This document shows, piece after piece, positions 23,015 through 33,828 of a stretch of 64,000 nucleotides of DNA (position 1 is the first letter of the stretch; each line of letters opens with the position of its first letter). Made by a program: the position numbers and the translations under genes. A model generated the notes under the pieces. That model was not told the DNA's origin, did not search any database, and was given only the letters and a program-made list of their open reading frames with translations. The DNA lies in contig JANTQA010000036.1 of assembly GCA_027625915.1 (NCBI GenBank), positions 3,963,501 through 4,027,500 of the forward strand, in the 5' to 3' direction. The DNA is from Anaeramoeba flamelloides. Lineage: Eukaryota; Metamonada; Anaeramoebidae.

Positions 23015-23900
23015 AATTTATTTAGAGAAAGGAGCAATTAACGAAAATTTATCATATAAAAAGAAGAGAAGAAGAAAAATAATAATAATATATATATATA
23101 ATACTATTATAATTTTCATGACCAAATAAACCCCAATTCAAAATTTTTAACACACCAAAATTCAATTTGTGAAAAAAAAAAAAAACTTATTTTATCAAAT
23201 TCAGAAGATTTACCAAAATAGAACCATTCGATAATTGAAATGTTAACACTTGTTTATAAATTACAATACTCACAAAACAATAAATAAATAATTTTCAATA
23301 CAAATAAATCAAGGGTGTGTTAAAAATTTTGGAGAGAGCAAAACAATTAAATACATTAGTAAATTTGTTTAAAATTCAATTAGGAATATTGATCGATCAA
23401 ATGGTTAGATACTATCAACTAAATATATTTGAGTTTTTCTCTTTTGAACAACAAAAATTTATCCTAATATCAAACGTTGAAAAAAATTTTGATCCAATGA
23501 AACAAATTACGTAATTTAAACAATGATGAAAAAAAAAACTAAAAGATGAAAAAATGATTTTCATATTTTACAAAAATCAAAATTATCTCCAATTTCAATG
23601 AAATTGTATTATTGTGATTGTTTTGAAGGTTTTAGCTGTGTGGAAAATTTTGAATTTTAGTTTAGATACCATCCGCGTCCTGAACACACATGAGGGACAA
23701 AAAAAATGATAGAAAGATTATTGATTATAGATAAAAATTCCAAAATCCGTGATTAATAATTGGTATTTCAGGACTCTCAAAGCGGGGGCACTAGGCGTCC
23801 GAATTTATTTATTTTTTACTATTTTAAGAACTTTTTGTTTTCACTTTATTATTATTATTTTTTCTTTATTACATTAAGTTGAAATTATATCTTTTTTATT
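23015..23900. repeat. Composite repeat, interrupted copy (intact partner 56190-56520)
   Basis: The flanks (23015-23132 and 23661-23900) together match 56190-56520: GAGAAGAAGAAAAATAAT, TTTCATGACCAAAT, then CGTCCTGAA, CCGTGATTAATAATTGGTAT and GACTCTC next to a GC-rich core. The 527-bp element between the flanks is absent from the partner. Confidence 0.75.
23133..23660. mobile_element. 527-bp inverted-end element, copy I
   Basis: The left end CAATTCAAAATTTTTAACAC and the right end (reverse complement CTAAAATTCAAAATTTTCCA) match over about 28 bp, each reaching ACACA. An interior frame (about 23317-23514) includes LGILIDQMVRYYQL. Copies II (50376-50901, inverted) and III (60955-61474) have the same length and plan. 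The end style, as TTTGGACACACC in copy III, resembles Tc1/mariner-type elements (inference). Probably non-autonomous and decayed. Confidence 0.75.
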
Positions 23901-24404
23901 AACTCATATTAAGGGTTTAAGGTTTACCAAGAAGAAATTTATGATAAAATGAAGTTGTTATTGGCTAGAAATCTAATTAGCACACCATGGCTCAAATGCA
24001 TCTAACCAATCCACTAGTGTAATGGCACTATTTTTTGATCCTCTTCAATAAAAAATTATCCCTATAAGCAAAAAATTCAACAATTTTAGAAAAAAATATA
24101 TGTTTCGTCGTAAATTTGAACATTTAATAATGAATTTTATGACTCCATAGTTGCAAAAAACCTTTCTTAAAATCTACCAAAAATGTAAATCTTTTTCTAA
24201 ACAATTGAATTTTTTTTTAAAAATTAAATAATTAATAAATAAAATCTTATGACCAATTAGATCTTTAATATTGTAAATATTTCAATATTAAAATTAGATT
24301 TAAAGAAAGTGAAACAAAATAAATTATTCTTTGGATTTTTATTTTGATGATTATTGAGTTAATATTTGAAATTAAGAAAATATAAAAAAATAGATACCTT
24401 TTTT

Positions 24405-24690
24405 TTTTTATTATTATTATTTTAAGAGAGGAGTAATTAACCCCTATTGTTTAACCGACTTCCTAAATTGCTATTTAGAAATTTTAATAAAGACCCCAAA
24501 AAAAAAAGTTTATTACCTGCCAAGGCTAATATACATGTGGAATCTTTTTGTTGCAATTTTATTAGAAATAGTATTTTTTTTTAATCTATTATATTTATTA
24601 ATTTTTTTTTAATTCAGATATCTAGATTTTGAGATTATTTTCATATACTGGGCAATTCCATAGATTTTTTTCATATAATGGGGGAATTCA
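24405..24690 (-). mobile_element. Retroposon-like 3' end with A-rich tail (copy 2)
   Basis: Read on the minus strand it parallels 43540-43850: CCCAGTATATGAAAATAA, a GGATATCCGAATTAAAA-like block, TTAGCC with GGTAATAAA, GGGGTC, TCCTAAAT and a terminal (TAA)n/A tract. Tail and repeated 3' end suggest target-primed retroposition. Fossil; family uncertain. Confidence 0.5.
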
Positions 24691-25699
24691 ATAGAAAAAA
24701 TAGTTACTTTAAAAAATTATTAATATGAATTATTAAATATTAGAAGACAATAATTTTGGTTTTCTATTTTTAGATTTGGAAAAGGAAATATAAAAAAAAA
24801 TTTTCAAAAATGAAATTTTTAATTGTAATCATTAGTAAAAAAGGTAATAATTTATTGTATAATAATATTTAGAATAGATTTTTTAGAGTCATGTGAGTCA
24901 TGCAGCAACAATATCCCATACTCCCAAATAAGCCAAATTTCAAAATTAATGGGCAAACTTTTTTTGTAATATTTTTTTCTTTTTTCATTTGCCTTTCAAA
25001 AAATAAAATGATTACATTATATTTTTATTTATTAATCTATTTTGGTTATTTTATGAAAAAAAATTAGTTAAATACATTATTATTCAAATTAAAAAACAAT
25101 TAAACAAATTTTTTTAGGATGAAAAAACCTGCACCTATTTTTAATATTTAGCTTTCAGTACACTTTAATTATCGACAAATCTAGGGTGATGTTGTTCCAG
25201 TAAAAACTTGAAATAATTTCAAAGAGTAAGTGATGAGTATATACAATAGATTTGTGTAAATTGATAAATTCAAAATGAAAAAATAATACAAATATTTTAA
25301 AAGTAAAAATAATTCTAAATCGAATAAAATTGTATTTTTTTAATAAAAAAGTCTATTTATTTAATCTATGTTTGTTCAAATATTTGGAACTCTTTAATAA
25401 AACAACATAAGGTTCAATCCAAAAAAATCGACTAAAAGGAAACAACAGCCAACCCATTCAACACTTATGGCATAACAAAAATAACTTTTCACTGTAGTTT
25501 TTTACTTTTTTCTATTATTTTTTGACTTTCTTTCATTTCTTACTTTTCTTTCTCTCTTTCTTGTCATTGTTTAGAAATAATTTATTCTTTTCATTTTTTA
25601 AAGAAAAGATACCCCCTGAACTGTAATCCTCTCTACATTACAGTTAGGATAAAAAACCCTAAATACAATTTTAGAGTTTCTGGGAGTGCCGTTAAGTGC

Positions 25700-25860
25700 C
25701 TAGCTTTTCCAGAATTTAAAAGAATAGAAAAATCTTTGATTTTATTCAATTCTTTTAAATTCTGGAAAAGCTAATTGCGTTTTTTTTTAATTTGAGAAAT
25801 AAACTGAAAATTTTAAATAAATTTTCAGTTTATTTCTCAAATTAAAAAAACACAATTGCA
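25700..25860. repeat. Two adjacent long hairpins (foldback family)
   Basis: Hairpin one (about 25700-25773) pairs TAGCTTTTCCAGAATTTAAA with its complement. Hairpin two (about 25774-25860) pairs TTTGAGAAATAAACTGAAAA with its complement. Loops are only a few bases long. The same two words recur in the foldback blocks at 40540-41460 and 52565-53000. Confidence 0.8.
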
Positions 25861-26298
25861 AACACGAGGTAATTTTGTTGAATCACCTCTGCTTAACAAT
25901 AAAAAAAAAAAAAAAAATTGTATTTTTTTAATCCTTTGAATAGTTTTCACTGTGTAAAAAATTAAATTGTTAATTGGATTTATCATAGAAATACTCAATC
26001 AATTAAAAAGTGAATTTTGAAGGGACTAAATTTGCAACCTCTAATTCAGATAGTGAATAAACCCATACAATCATTGTAAAGATTTTAAACTGGATTTAGT
26101 TTTCTATAATAATACTGGTTTAAAGAGTAGATGAAAAAATTTAAAATAAAAGAAAAAAAAATTAAAAAAATTGAGAAGAAAAACATAAAAAAAGCACCCA
26201 AGAACGTTTTTTCAACTTGGAAATAACAATACTTTGTCCCAGTCCAAAATAAACCGAAAAAATCGTTAAAATTTTATTTATTCTTTTGAAATAAATTC

Positions 26299-26548
26299 TA
26301 CTGGTATTTGAAATTGAAAGGGGAAATAATTTTCACATTTTTCATTATCCTTTTTTTCAATCTAATTTCAAAGGAAATAGATGAAATTTGTGTTTTCAAA
26401 TTATTTGCTTTGGACTTTTTTTATACTATTATATATCATAGTATATATTTAGGGGTGAACTAAGAATCCAAAATGAAAGGAATTTTGAAGAAATACAAAA
26501 AAGGAAATCAGCTGAAATTTTATCCCATTTAGCTTTGAAATACTAGTA
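26299..26548. mobile_element. TACTGG-end MITE-like element (copy B, 250 bp)
   Basis: The left end TACTGGTATTTGAAATTGAA and the right end (reverse complement TACTAGTATTTCAAAGCTAA) are flanked by TA on both sides. The subterminal GGGGAAATAATTTTCAC resembles copy A, but the interior is much shorter. Confidence 0.75.
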
Positions 26549-26570
26549 TCATAAATAATTTTTTTTATCA

Positions 26571-27257
26571 TTAATTTTGAAGCTCTCTAACTTGGTTTTG
26601 TGTCAAGCCAGTGAATTTTTTTGAAAACAAACGGCCACTATCTATTTCAGGATAATATTTTTCAGGGATTTGAAAAATTTTAATAAATGGTACTAAATTT
26701 TTCACAAATTGGGACAAATTATTGGGTTGGGTCTGGGTTTCTTGTTGATTTTTTGAACTTAAAAACTTTGCTCTTTCAAGCAACCTTCGATACAAAAGGA
26801 TCATTAACCCGTTTGGCCATACGCATTTTTCGAGCAGATCCTGTGCAACGTTCTCCTTCAACACATTGAAGATCTCTGCTTTAGACAACAATTGTTTCGA
26901 ATTATTACTAATATAATTTAAACAAAAATTCCTAAACTGTAATTCTTTTATCACGTAAGTTGCAGAAAAGACTTGGAAAATGTTTGTTTCGTTAAGCTTG
27001 GGCTTTCTTGTGTAATAGTATTCCAGAAATCTTTTGAAAATTTTTGGTTCAATTGACGGGATCAAGATGTCAATACCTTCGTTTGTACGACCTAGTTGTT
27101 CGTTTTTGTAGAGCTGTGATTTCCAGTACTGGCTTGATGTTCCAAGAATTAGCTTGTGTGCTTTAATTTCTTTTTTGTTTTTACCAATAATAAATTTTAA
27201 ATCAGAGAGCTTTCCTGTCTTTAGCAATCGTAAGTTGACTTGTTCAAGATTTAACAT
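26571..27257 (-). CDS. BTB/POZ-domain protein
   Basis: The product has 228 residues from the ATG at 27257 and ends in TAA. The frame is open a further 15 codons upstream without an ATG. The N-terminal BTB fold shows GKLSDLKFIIG, the hallmark AHKLILGTSSQYWKSQL, and IFKRFLEYYYTRKPKL. A C-terminal helical part (about residues 110-228) could be a short BACK-like region. BTB domains dimerise and often recruit substrates to Cullin-3 ligases; no kelch or RCC1 partner domain is present, so this is a BTB-only protein. A possible GTAATC donor lies at about 27338 upstream with an AAG acceptor near the start, so a 5' intron may exist. It points toward the LIM gene, so their 3' ends face each other across 5 kb. 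Confidence 0.85.
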   Translation of the reverse strand: MLNLEQVNLRLLKTGKLSDLKFIIGKNKKEIKAHKLILGTSSQYWKSQLYKNEQLGRTNEGIDILIPSIEPKIFKRFLEYYYTRKPKLNETNIFQVFSATYVIKELQFRNFCLNYISNNSKQLLSKAEIFNVLKENVAQDLLEKCVWPNGLMILLYRRLLERAKFLSSKNQQETQTQPNNLSQFVKNLVPFIKIFQIPEKYYPEIDSGRLFSKKFTGLTQNQVRELQN

Positions 27258-27816
27258 TTTGTAAACGGGATGGATCTTTCTTGAAATTGAGATTAAAAGC
27301 AAAATAAATAGTGAAAAAGAAATAAAAAAATGATTACCTTTTTTTTGTTATTTTCTATTAAAAAATCTCCTTTCTTTTCAAAAATATGTACGATTTAAAA
27401 TTATTCTGGAGTGTTTCAATCTATTGAAAAGTGTTTGAAAGGTTTGTAAATAGTTTAAAAGAAAAAAGTGTTATTTGAGTTTTGAGTTTTTTTTCATGGG
27501 TACTCTTTTATTAAATGTCTTTTTGTATTCAAGTTGAAGTCAAAATAATATTAGAAGGATAAAAGAAATATTTGTTGAACCCCTCTTTACAATTTAATAT
27601 CTTTTTTCTAATTCAAATTGTTTTCATTTGTTTGTCCTGTCTCGAAAATCGGAAAAAATCCAATTTTTTTCTTTGATAAATTTTATTGTTATAAAAAGCT
27701 ATTGACAGAGTTCCCTGTTTGTACTACAAATGGTTTCTACAAGACAAAGTATATCTTATTCTTTTTTTTCAAAACAATTACCCAAATAAAGAGAAACCAA
27801 CTTAGAAGTTATACTG

Positions 27817-28276
27817 ACTGTTGAGAGAAAAATGTTGGACACAGAAAAATGGTTGTACGGCATTTTTAATTGGGAACATTAGTAAAATTTCAAATCAAAT
27901 CCTATTGATAACTAGGTGACTTTTATATAAATCCAGGTTTAAAGGTGTTACAAGTTCATTAATCGGTGGTGTGTGTAGAATACTCATTTGAATGGTTGAT
28001 AACTAAAGTAGATCATGCTATTTTAACAAAAATCCAAGTTTTAGTAAAGTTTACTATTAATTCTGAAAATGGTAATTTTTAAACTTGCTTTAGATTTTTA
28101 TAGATAAGCTTTTGAAAAAGTAGAATTGCATTAATCATTATTCTAATAAGTAGATTATTGTTATTTTCTTTAATTATTTCACAAATGATTGAAATTAAAA
28201 ATCATTTTTCGTAATGTTCCCAATTAAAAATGGTGTCCAACCCTTTTTCTGTGTCAAACATTTTTCTCTCAACAGT
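27817..28276. mobile_element. 460-bp inverted-end element G
   Basis: The left end ACTGTTGAGAGAAAAATGTT continues through GACACAG to TTTTTAATTGGGAACATTA. The right end is its reverse complement over about 66 bp with roughly five mismatches. The interior is related, in the same orientation, to element H. The ends resemble Tc1/mariner-type termini (inference). No intact transposase. Confidence 0.8.
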
Positions 28277-28303
28277 GATTTTAATTTCAAAAAATTATAA
28301 TAG

Positions 28304-28764
28304 GAAGTGAAAAAAAATACCGTATTTGATTTTTAATTTGTTAATATTAGGAAAATTGTTGTGTAATTTCTTATATTTTCAATCTAATCCTTTTGATAAT
28401 TGATCAATTTTTTTATGAAACTGGGAATAAACCTACCTAAAGTTCATTAAAGTAAGGGTGTTTATAGAGTACACAAATAAATATTTGATAGAATTAGTAG
28501 ATTTTCTTTTTTTGAAAAATAATAGAGTTTTTTCGAGGTTAATGAAAGTTTGGAAAATGATATTTTTTCTTCTCGTTTTTTGATTGACTGAATGGTGTTT
28601 TGAAGCAAGTGTAATCTCATTAATCTTTCAAATAAGTTAGTGAGTAATAATTTGATAAAGTTCTGTTCTTAAAAAAAGGATTTGATTTTATATAAAAGAT
28701 ATCATAAAAAAATTTTATTAATATTCACAATTAAAAATCTTGTCCGGTATTTTTTTCACTACTA
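28304..28764. mobile_element. 460-bp inverted-end element H (partner 57227-57726)
   Basis: The ends read AGTGAAAAAAAATACCG and, at the right, CGGTATTTTTTTCACTACT, flanked inward by a TTTTTAATT...AATATT block. The interior matches the reverse complement of 57227-57726 almost throughout (AAACCTACCTAAAGTTCAT, TTTTTTGATTGACTGAATGG). It is a second member of the family represented by element G. Confidence 0.8.
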
Positions 28765-28983
28765 TATTTAGTATTTCTTAATTCTAATCATGTGAAGAAA
28801 GAATTAGTTTATATAATTGACTATTGTAGTACAAATAAGAAATAAAGAGAATAATACACTTCAAAGAAATGTTGATACATGTCTGAAAGAAAACTAATTA
28901 ATCAATAGATTTTATTTAAAAATTGAAAAACTCAAATTCTGGGTTACCTATTGAGAAAAACACCAAAGTTCGTTTTGACTTTC

Positions 28984-29050
28984 TATTGGTATTTGAATAA
29001 TAAATAGGAAACAATTTTCACATCATTTTCCATACTTTTCTTTTAGAAGT
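28984..29050. mobile_element. Solo end of the TACTGG element family
   Basis: CTATTGGTATTTGAATAATA, then AATTTTCACATCATTTTCCA, is close to the left end of copy A. A matching right end is not obvious. It sits beside a short direct repeat of TTGAGAAAAACA (28951 and 29091). Confidence 0.5.
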
Positions 29051-30049
29051 CAAGTCCCCAAGCTAAAATTGTTGGTTTTTATTGTCTCCATTGAGAAAAA
29101 CAACAAGGTATATTTTGATCTTCAATTAAAATCCAAATAAAATTTCATTTAAATATCATAATAAATTCTCTACAATCATTTTTACTTTATCAACAACATT
29201 AAAATGACACATTTTTACCAAGTAACCATCAATCTTGTAATAGTAATAAAAATTTACAAATGAATTATTTTTTGAAAAACAAAAATTAAAAAAAAAAAAA
29301 ATGAGAAAAAATGATTTCAACTTTGGAATTTCCAAAATAATTATTTTTCTTCTAATATCTATTTAAACCCTTTAAAAACATGTAATTTACCCATTATAAA
29401 AGGGCTCTGTTGACTATAAAATGGTTTAAATATATATAATGACAAATATAATCCCACCAAAAATTATAAATTCAATATTTTTATTAAAAATAAATATTCT
29501 ATTAAAAATGAATTTTTTCTTGATATTTATTGAAACAGTTTAAATTTTATGGAAAGCGGGTAATTGAAAAATCAATTTTTTTTTTTTTAAAAAAAAATAT
29601 TTGAAAAACATTTACTATTTTTTACTCAAAATTTAATTTTAATCACAAAAAAATCTTCTAGAAAAAAAAAATAAAATTCAGGTCAGTTTGTGAACGTTAA
29701 CCCAAGTTTAAATATGAAATATTGTAAAAAATAGATTTTTTCAATTATGAGAAAAAAAAGAGTTACATATATTTATCCAAATTTCAGTTATAGTAAAACA
29801 AACATCCATTTTTATTTTTAACACGAATAATAAGATCGATATCAAACCTTTTAGTAAATATCAATACTTTATTTGAAAAATGAGTTTTTTTTCATAAAAT
29901 GATAGATTGGTATTTATCAAAAAAAATTTTGATTATAATTTTCATTAGTCAATTAAGATAATCAGAAATTATATTTATTATTACCACAATTTAGATAAAA
30001 GTTTGAAACTCTATATTTATCTCAAAAGTTATAAAAACTCTATTTTTGA

Positions 30050-30300
30050 CAACATACATATAGACATTACATGATCATGAATATATCTTTTCATAAAAAA
30101 ATTAAACATTTTCTAATTTTTCACTTTTTAATAACTTTAATTATAATGAACACTATTGGTTAATAAAAGGTCATTGATCAAAAATAATTTTTAAAGATAT
30201 TTTAACAATTTAACTTGAAAAATATATTATTTCTATAATATTTTGTATTGAATTTAATAATAAAAAATTTGTAATTTTTTTTTTTTCGCAACTAAGGCCC
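30050..30300. repeat. Direct repeat with 39050-39290
   Basis: Both copies read AATTTTTCACTTTTTAATAA, then ATTATAAT, TTGATCAAAAAT and GTTAAGGAC/CTAAGGCCC-like ends in the same order. A second block nearby (30810-30990) pairs with 42380-42560 (TTCAATTTTATTTTTTCATA, GTGTAAGGAA). Class unknown. Confidence 0.6.
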
Positions 30301-30469
30301 CATTTTATAATATTGGTATAGTATATTAAATCTTAGAAGTATCTTTCAAAGAGGGAATTAATTACTTGGGCTATTGAAGAAATTTAATGCTTTTAAATTG
30401 GAATATATATATATATATATATATATAAATATATATATTCTAGGATTTTTCTTTAGCTTTTTTTCAAAT

Positions 30470-30620
30470 TTTTGAAATGAAAACAAAATTTAAAAGAAAA
30501 TTTCGTTTTATTTCTAAAAGTAAAAAAAAACGGCCGTTAGGTTTTCTAAATTCAAAAAAACAGAGAAAAATCTCTTTGATTTCACTATAATCCTATGAAT
30601 TCTGAAAAACCTAGGAAACT
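30470..30620. repeat. Foldback-family fragment
   Basis: AAAATTTAAAAGAAAATTT is flanked by short complementary arms and followed by CGTTAGGTTTTCTAAATTC and ATTCTGAAAAACCTAGG. These words are typical of the blocks at 40540-41460 and 52565-53000. Confidence 0.55.
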
Positions 30621-31441
30621 TACATTATTTACAGTCATGTTTTTTTTTTTTACTATTTGAGTTTTTTTACCTGATAAAATTATTTTCAAAACTATTAGTT
30701 ATTATCTATTCAAAAAACTATCCAAAAGTTGAATTTAAAGAAAATTAATTGTAACATTCATTTAAAACCCCAAAATATAATTTTTTTTCTAGACTAGAGA
30801 CTTTTAAAAATGGTAGTACTATTAACAACAATAAATACCATAGCCCAATATTTTTAAGAACTGGAATGTTGATTATATCACAAATCAACTCAATTAACAA
30901 AGGATGAAATTATAATTGAAGTTGTATTTTGTCTAACTTGTAATTTTCAATTTTATTTTTTCATACTAGTGTAAGGAAGTTGAAAAAAAAAAAAAAAGTT
31001 TTTACAACAGTTTTTTGTTATCATTCAAATTCTTTACCTTTAAAATTTGAAAATTGCGAAATTTTAGCAAACATAATCAACTATCTAATTACAAGTGTAT
31101 TTTGATTATTTCAAAATTTAGGCAAAAGATTAAAATATGTTAATTTTTCGAAAGTTGGATTTTCAAAGATCATTGGGATAAACAAATAAGAATTATGTTG
31201 TTACAATTTTATATAATGAAATTTTTCGCAATTGAAAATATTAAAGTATTTTCAAAAATTAATATAAATAACACTTCTAATCATTAAGGTTTGGAAAGAA
31301 ACAATTTTTCAACTTTGGATCTAAAAAAAATTTTTTCAAGATTAAAAATAAATAAATTTAGAAAAAAACAAATGTTTCAATTTTTATTGTAAACAAAAAA
31401 AAATATAAAAAATAATATAAATAATATATAATATAATATAA

Positions 31442-33382
31442 TTAATATTTTTTCAAACTTTTTGATAGTATTATGGCCAATTTTATCATTTTAACCCATG
31501 AATTTAATTGTAATTGGTTTGGTAAACCAATTATAATTTCATCATCCGAAGACTTTAGTTTAAAACAAAATTGTTTTTTTTTAGATGTCCATCGCATTAA
31601 TCGATAATTTTTTAATTGAATTGTCATTTTTGGTGTGGTTAATTTTTTTTCATCTATATAAATAAACAATTGATTGTTTTCTAATATAGCATAATATTTT
31701 TGCCATTTTTTTCGTAATTTTTTTTTAATTTCAAAAAATACAAATCCTCTTTGTTCAATTTTATTATTATTATTATCCTTTTCAATATTTTTTTCATTAT
31801 TATTAAGAGAATTTTCTAAATTATTATTATTATTATTTGATAAGGAACTAATTTGAATTACATTTTTTTTTTCCTTGAGAAATTCTAATAAACCAAGCCC
31901 CCCTTCCTTTTCATTTTCCCTTTCCCTTTCCTCTTCATCTTTTATTCCCTTTCCCGTTTCCGTTTCGGTTTCCGTTTCGGTTTCCGTTTCCTTTTCATTA
32001 ATATTATCATTTTGATTCTTATTCTCGTTTTCCTTTTCATTTTCGTTTTTTCCTTCACTTTGAAGGTATTCGGTATATAATTGCAATTCCGCTTCTTGGT
32101 TTATCCTTTCGTCTAAACTCCCCTCTAGGGGTAAAACTTCATCAATAACATTATTTATTGCATTTAAAGTAAATTCCAATTTTTTTTTTGATTCTTTTAA
32201 TCCATTTATTTCATTTTTTTGGCTATAATTATTTTGGAAATTTTGTTGAAGTAACAAAAGTTGTTTTTTCTCCATTTCCAGTTTTTGTATTCTTTGCCGC
32301 AATTGTTTATATTTAATTATTAATTCTTCAGAAACTTCAAGAGAATTATTTTGCTGTTGCTGTTGCTGTTGCTGTAGGTATTTTTGTTTTAATTTCATTC
32401 TTTTTTCATTTTCAATTCTTTGTAATTCTTTAACCAATTGTTTTATTCTATATTTCAGTTTTTGATTTTCTTGCTGTAATTTTTGCAAAATTGATAATTG
32501 CTTAACACCTTCTGAGACTTGGATTAGCATATCTGTGGACTCTTCAATTAAATTACTTAATAGTTTTAAATTTTCTTGATTGTTTATTTGAATATTATTT
32601 TGTAATTCTTTTTCATTTTCAATTTTTAAAATAATATCATTTTGGATATCCAATCGATTATTTCTAATTGTTTGAATTTCAAATCTATATTTATCAATTT
32701 TATCTAAAATTGAAATTAATTCATTTTTAATTAATTCAAAATCATTATAGCCATTATCATTATCATTATCATTATCATTATCATTATCATTATCATTATC
32801 ATTATCATTGTCATTATCATTGTCATTATCATTATCAAAGTATTGATCATTCAAAATATCAATACTAACTGGTGGCATTGTTTCTCTTTGTTGATCATAT
32901 TTTTGAAATTCGAGATAAAGCTTTTCAATCTTTTCGACTAAAAATACATTATCTTGATTAATTTGTTGTACATCAGATTCCTTTTGCTCTTCAACGGTTA
33001 CTAATTCGTTTGCCAAAATTTCTAAATTCTTTTGTAATTCTAATTTAATGATTTCATATTTTTGGGCTAGCATTTGAGAATTTTCAAATTCTAGTTTTGT
33101 TTTATTTTTTAGCCATGAAAAGATATATTTTAATAAATAATCTAAATCATGATCTTTTAAATACTGTTTTTTAATTCTTTCTAAATCGTCAATTGGAAAA
33201 TTTTCGCCAATAATTTTTTCCACATAACTAAGAATCCATATTCCAATTTGATCTAATTCATCTTGAACAAAGGTATTTTCTTCATAAATTCCCATTAATT
33301 CATTTCGAGAGATTTCAACTTTATTGATTAATTCTTCCATATCTTTGCTTATATTTTGTAATTTTATTTCATAATTTTCCAA

Positions 33383-33417
<35 letters not shown>

Positions 33418-33700
33418 TAAAACTAGATTGATATTGATTATAATCTTCTTCATAATAATAATCTTGATTAATATTTAATATTTCATTACTATTTATATTA
33501 TTTTGTTCCTGTTCCCGTTCCTGTTCCTGTTCTTGTTCATAATATTTCACTTGTCCTTGATCTGTATTAATATTCTTCTCTTCTTCTAATCTTAATACAA
33601 GCTCAGGTTGTGCAATATAAAGCTGAGTAAATATTTGTTCAAATAATTGATTATCCCCATTTATTAAATCTTCATTTTTCAAATTTATTTCAACACCTAG
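31442..33700 (-). CDS. Coiled-coil protein with C-terminal PH domain (3' exon or gene without visible ATG)
   Basis: The frame is open from just after an in-frame TAG (33703-33701) to a TAA at 31442, 753 codons in all, yet it has no ATG in its first 100 codons. It is probably a 3' exon. It begins with acidic and Gln/Asn-rich text and a run of about ten Asp (33387-33417). Long Glu/Lys/Leu-rich heptad-like segments follow, predicted coiled coils. An Asp-Asn dipeptide run is encoded by a pure 6-bp repeat (about 32755-32838), and there are a poly-Gln run and a Glu-Thr dipeptide run. The last 101 residues (31747-31445) form a PH domain: GFVFFEIKKK, KKWQKYYAIL, QLFIYIDEKK and the near-invariant Trp in LNSWVKMIKLA. 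PH domains bind phosphoinositides or proteins at membranes. The upstream exon may be the 38532-33775 frame. Confidence 0.8.
32755..32838 (-). repeat. Coding hexanucleotide microsatellite (Asp-Asn run)
   Basis: On the plus strand the unit is TCATTA repeated about 14 times with rare T-to-G changes. On the coding strand it reads GATAAT, Asp-Asn. Such a pure repeat is prone to length change between alleles. Confidence 0.85.
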
Positions 33701-33828
33701 CTATTGAATTTTGTTTTTATAAGAAAGAAAAAAAAAAAAACCAACAATTAACAATTATTTTTTTTGAATTTTTATCAGATTAAATAGAATAAAAATAAAA
33801 AAAAAGTAAAAAAAAATATGAAACAAAC
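33701..33828 (-). other. Candidate 128-nt intron or gap between the two large open frames
   Basis: A GTTTGT donor after the CAC codon (33831-33829) and a CAATAG acceptor at 33701 would join the upstream and downstream frames in phase 0. The stretch is T-rich, as introns here are. The donor is weaker than the GTAA-type donors of the other genes, and other phase-compatible GT sites exist. If not spliced, the same bases encode the hydrophobic tail and stop of the upstream frame. Confidence 0.4.

Larger units (their letters stand above)
21416..26570. other. Intergenic stretch dense in mobile-element remains
   Basis: The LIM and BTB genes converge on this 5.1-kb stretch. It holds a repeat shared with 50980-51430 (21790-22170), a composite repeat (23015-23900) interrupted by a 527-bp element (23133-23660), a retroposon-like 3' end (24405-24690, minus), paired hairpins (25700-25860) and a TACTGG element (26299-26548). 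There are (AT)n tracts near 22180 and 23088. Confidence 0.65.
27258..31441. other. Upstream spacer of the BTB gene with tandem elements
   Basis: It holds two tandem inverted-end elements (27817-28276 and 28304-28764), a solo TACTGG-type end (28984-29050), and an (AT)n tract (about 30402-30438). Repeats shared with 39050-39290 (30050-30300) and with 42380-42560 (30810-30990) are also present, as is part of the foldback family (30470-30620). No gene is seen. Confidence 0.6.

Noticed and set aside
31442-33682. Translation starting from the TTG codon at 33682
   Set aside because: TTG is an unlikely start in a eukaryotic nuclear gene. A spliced upstream exon is the better explanation.
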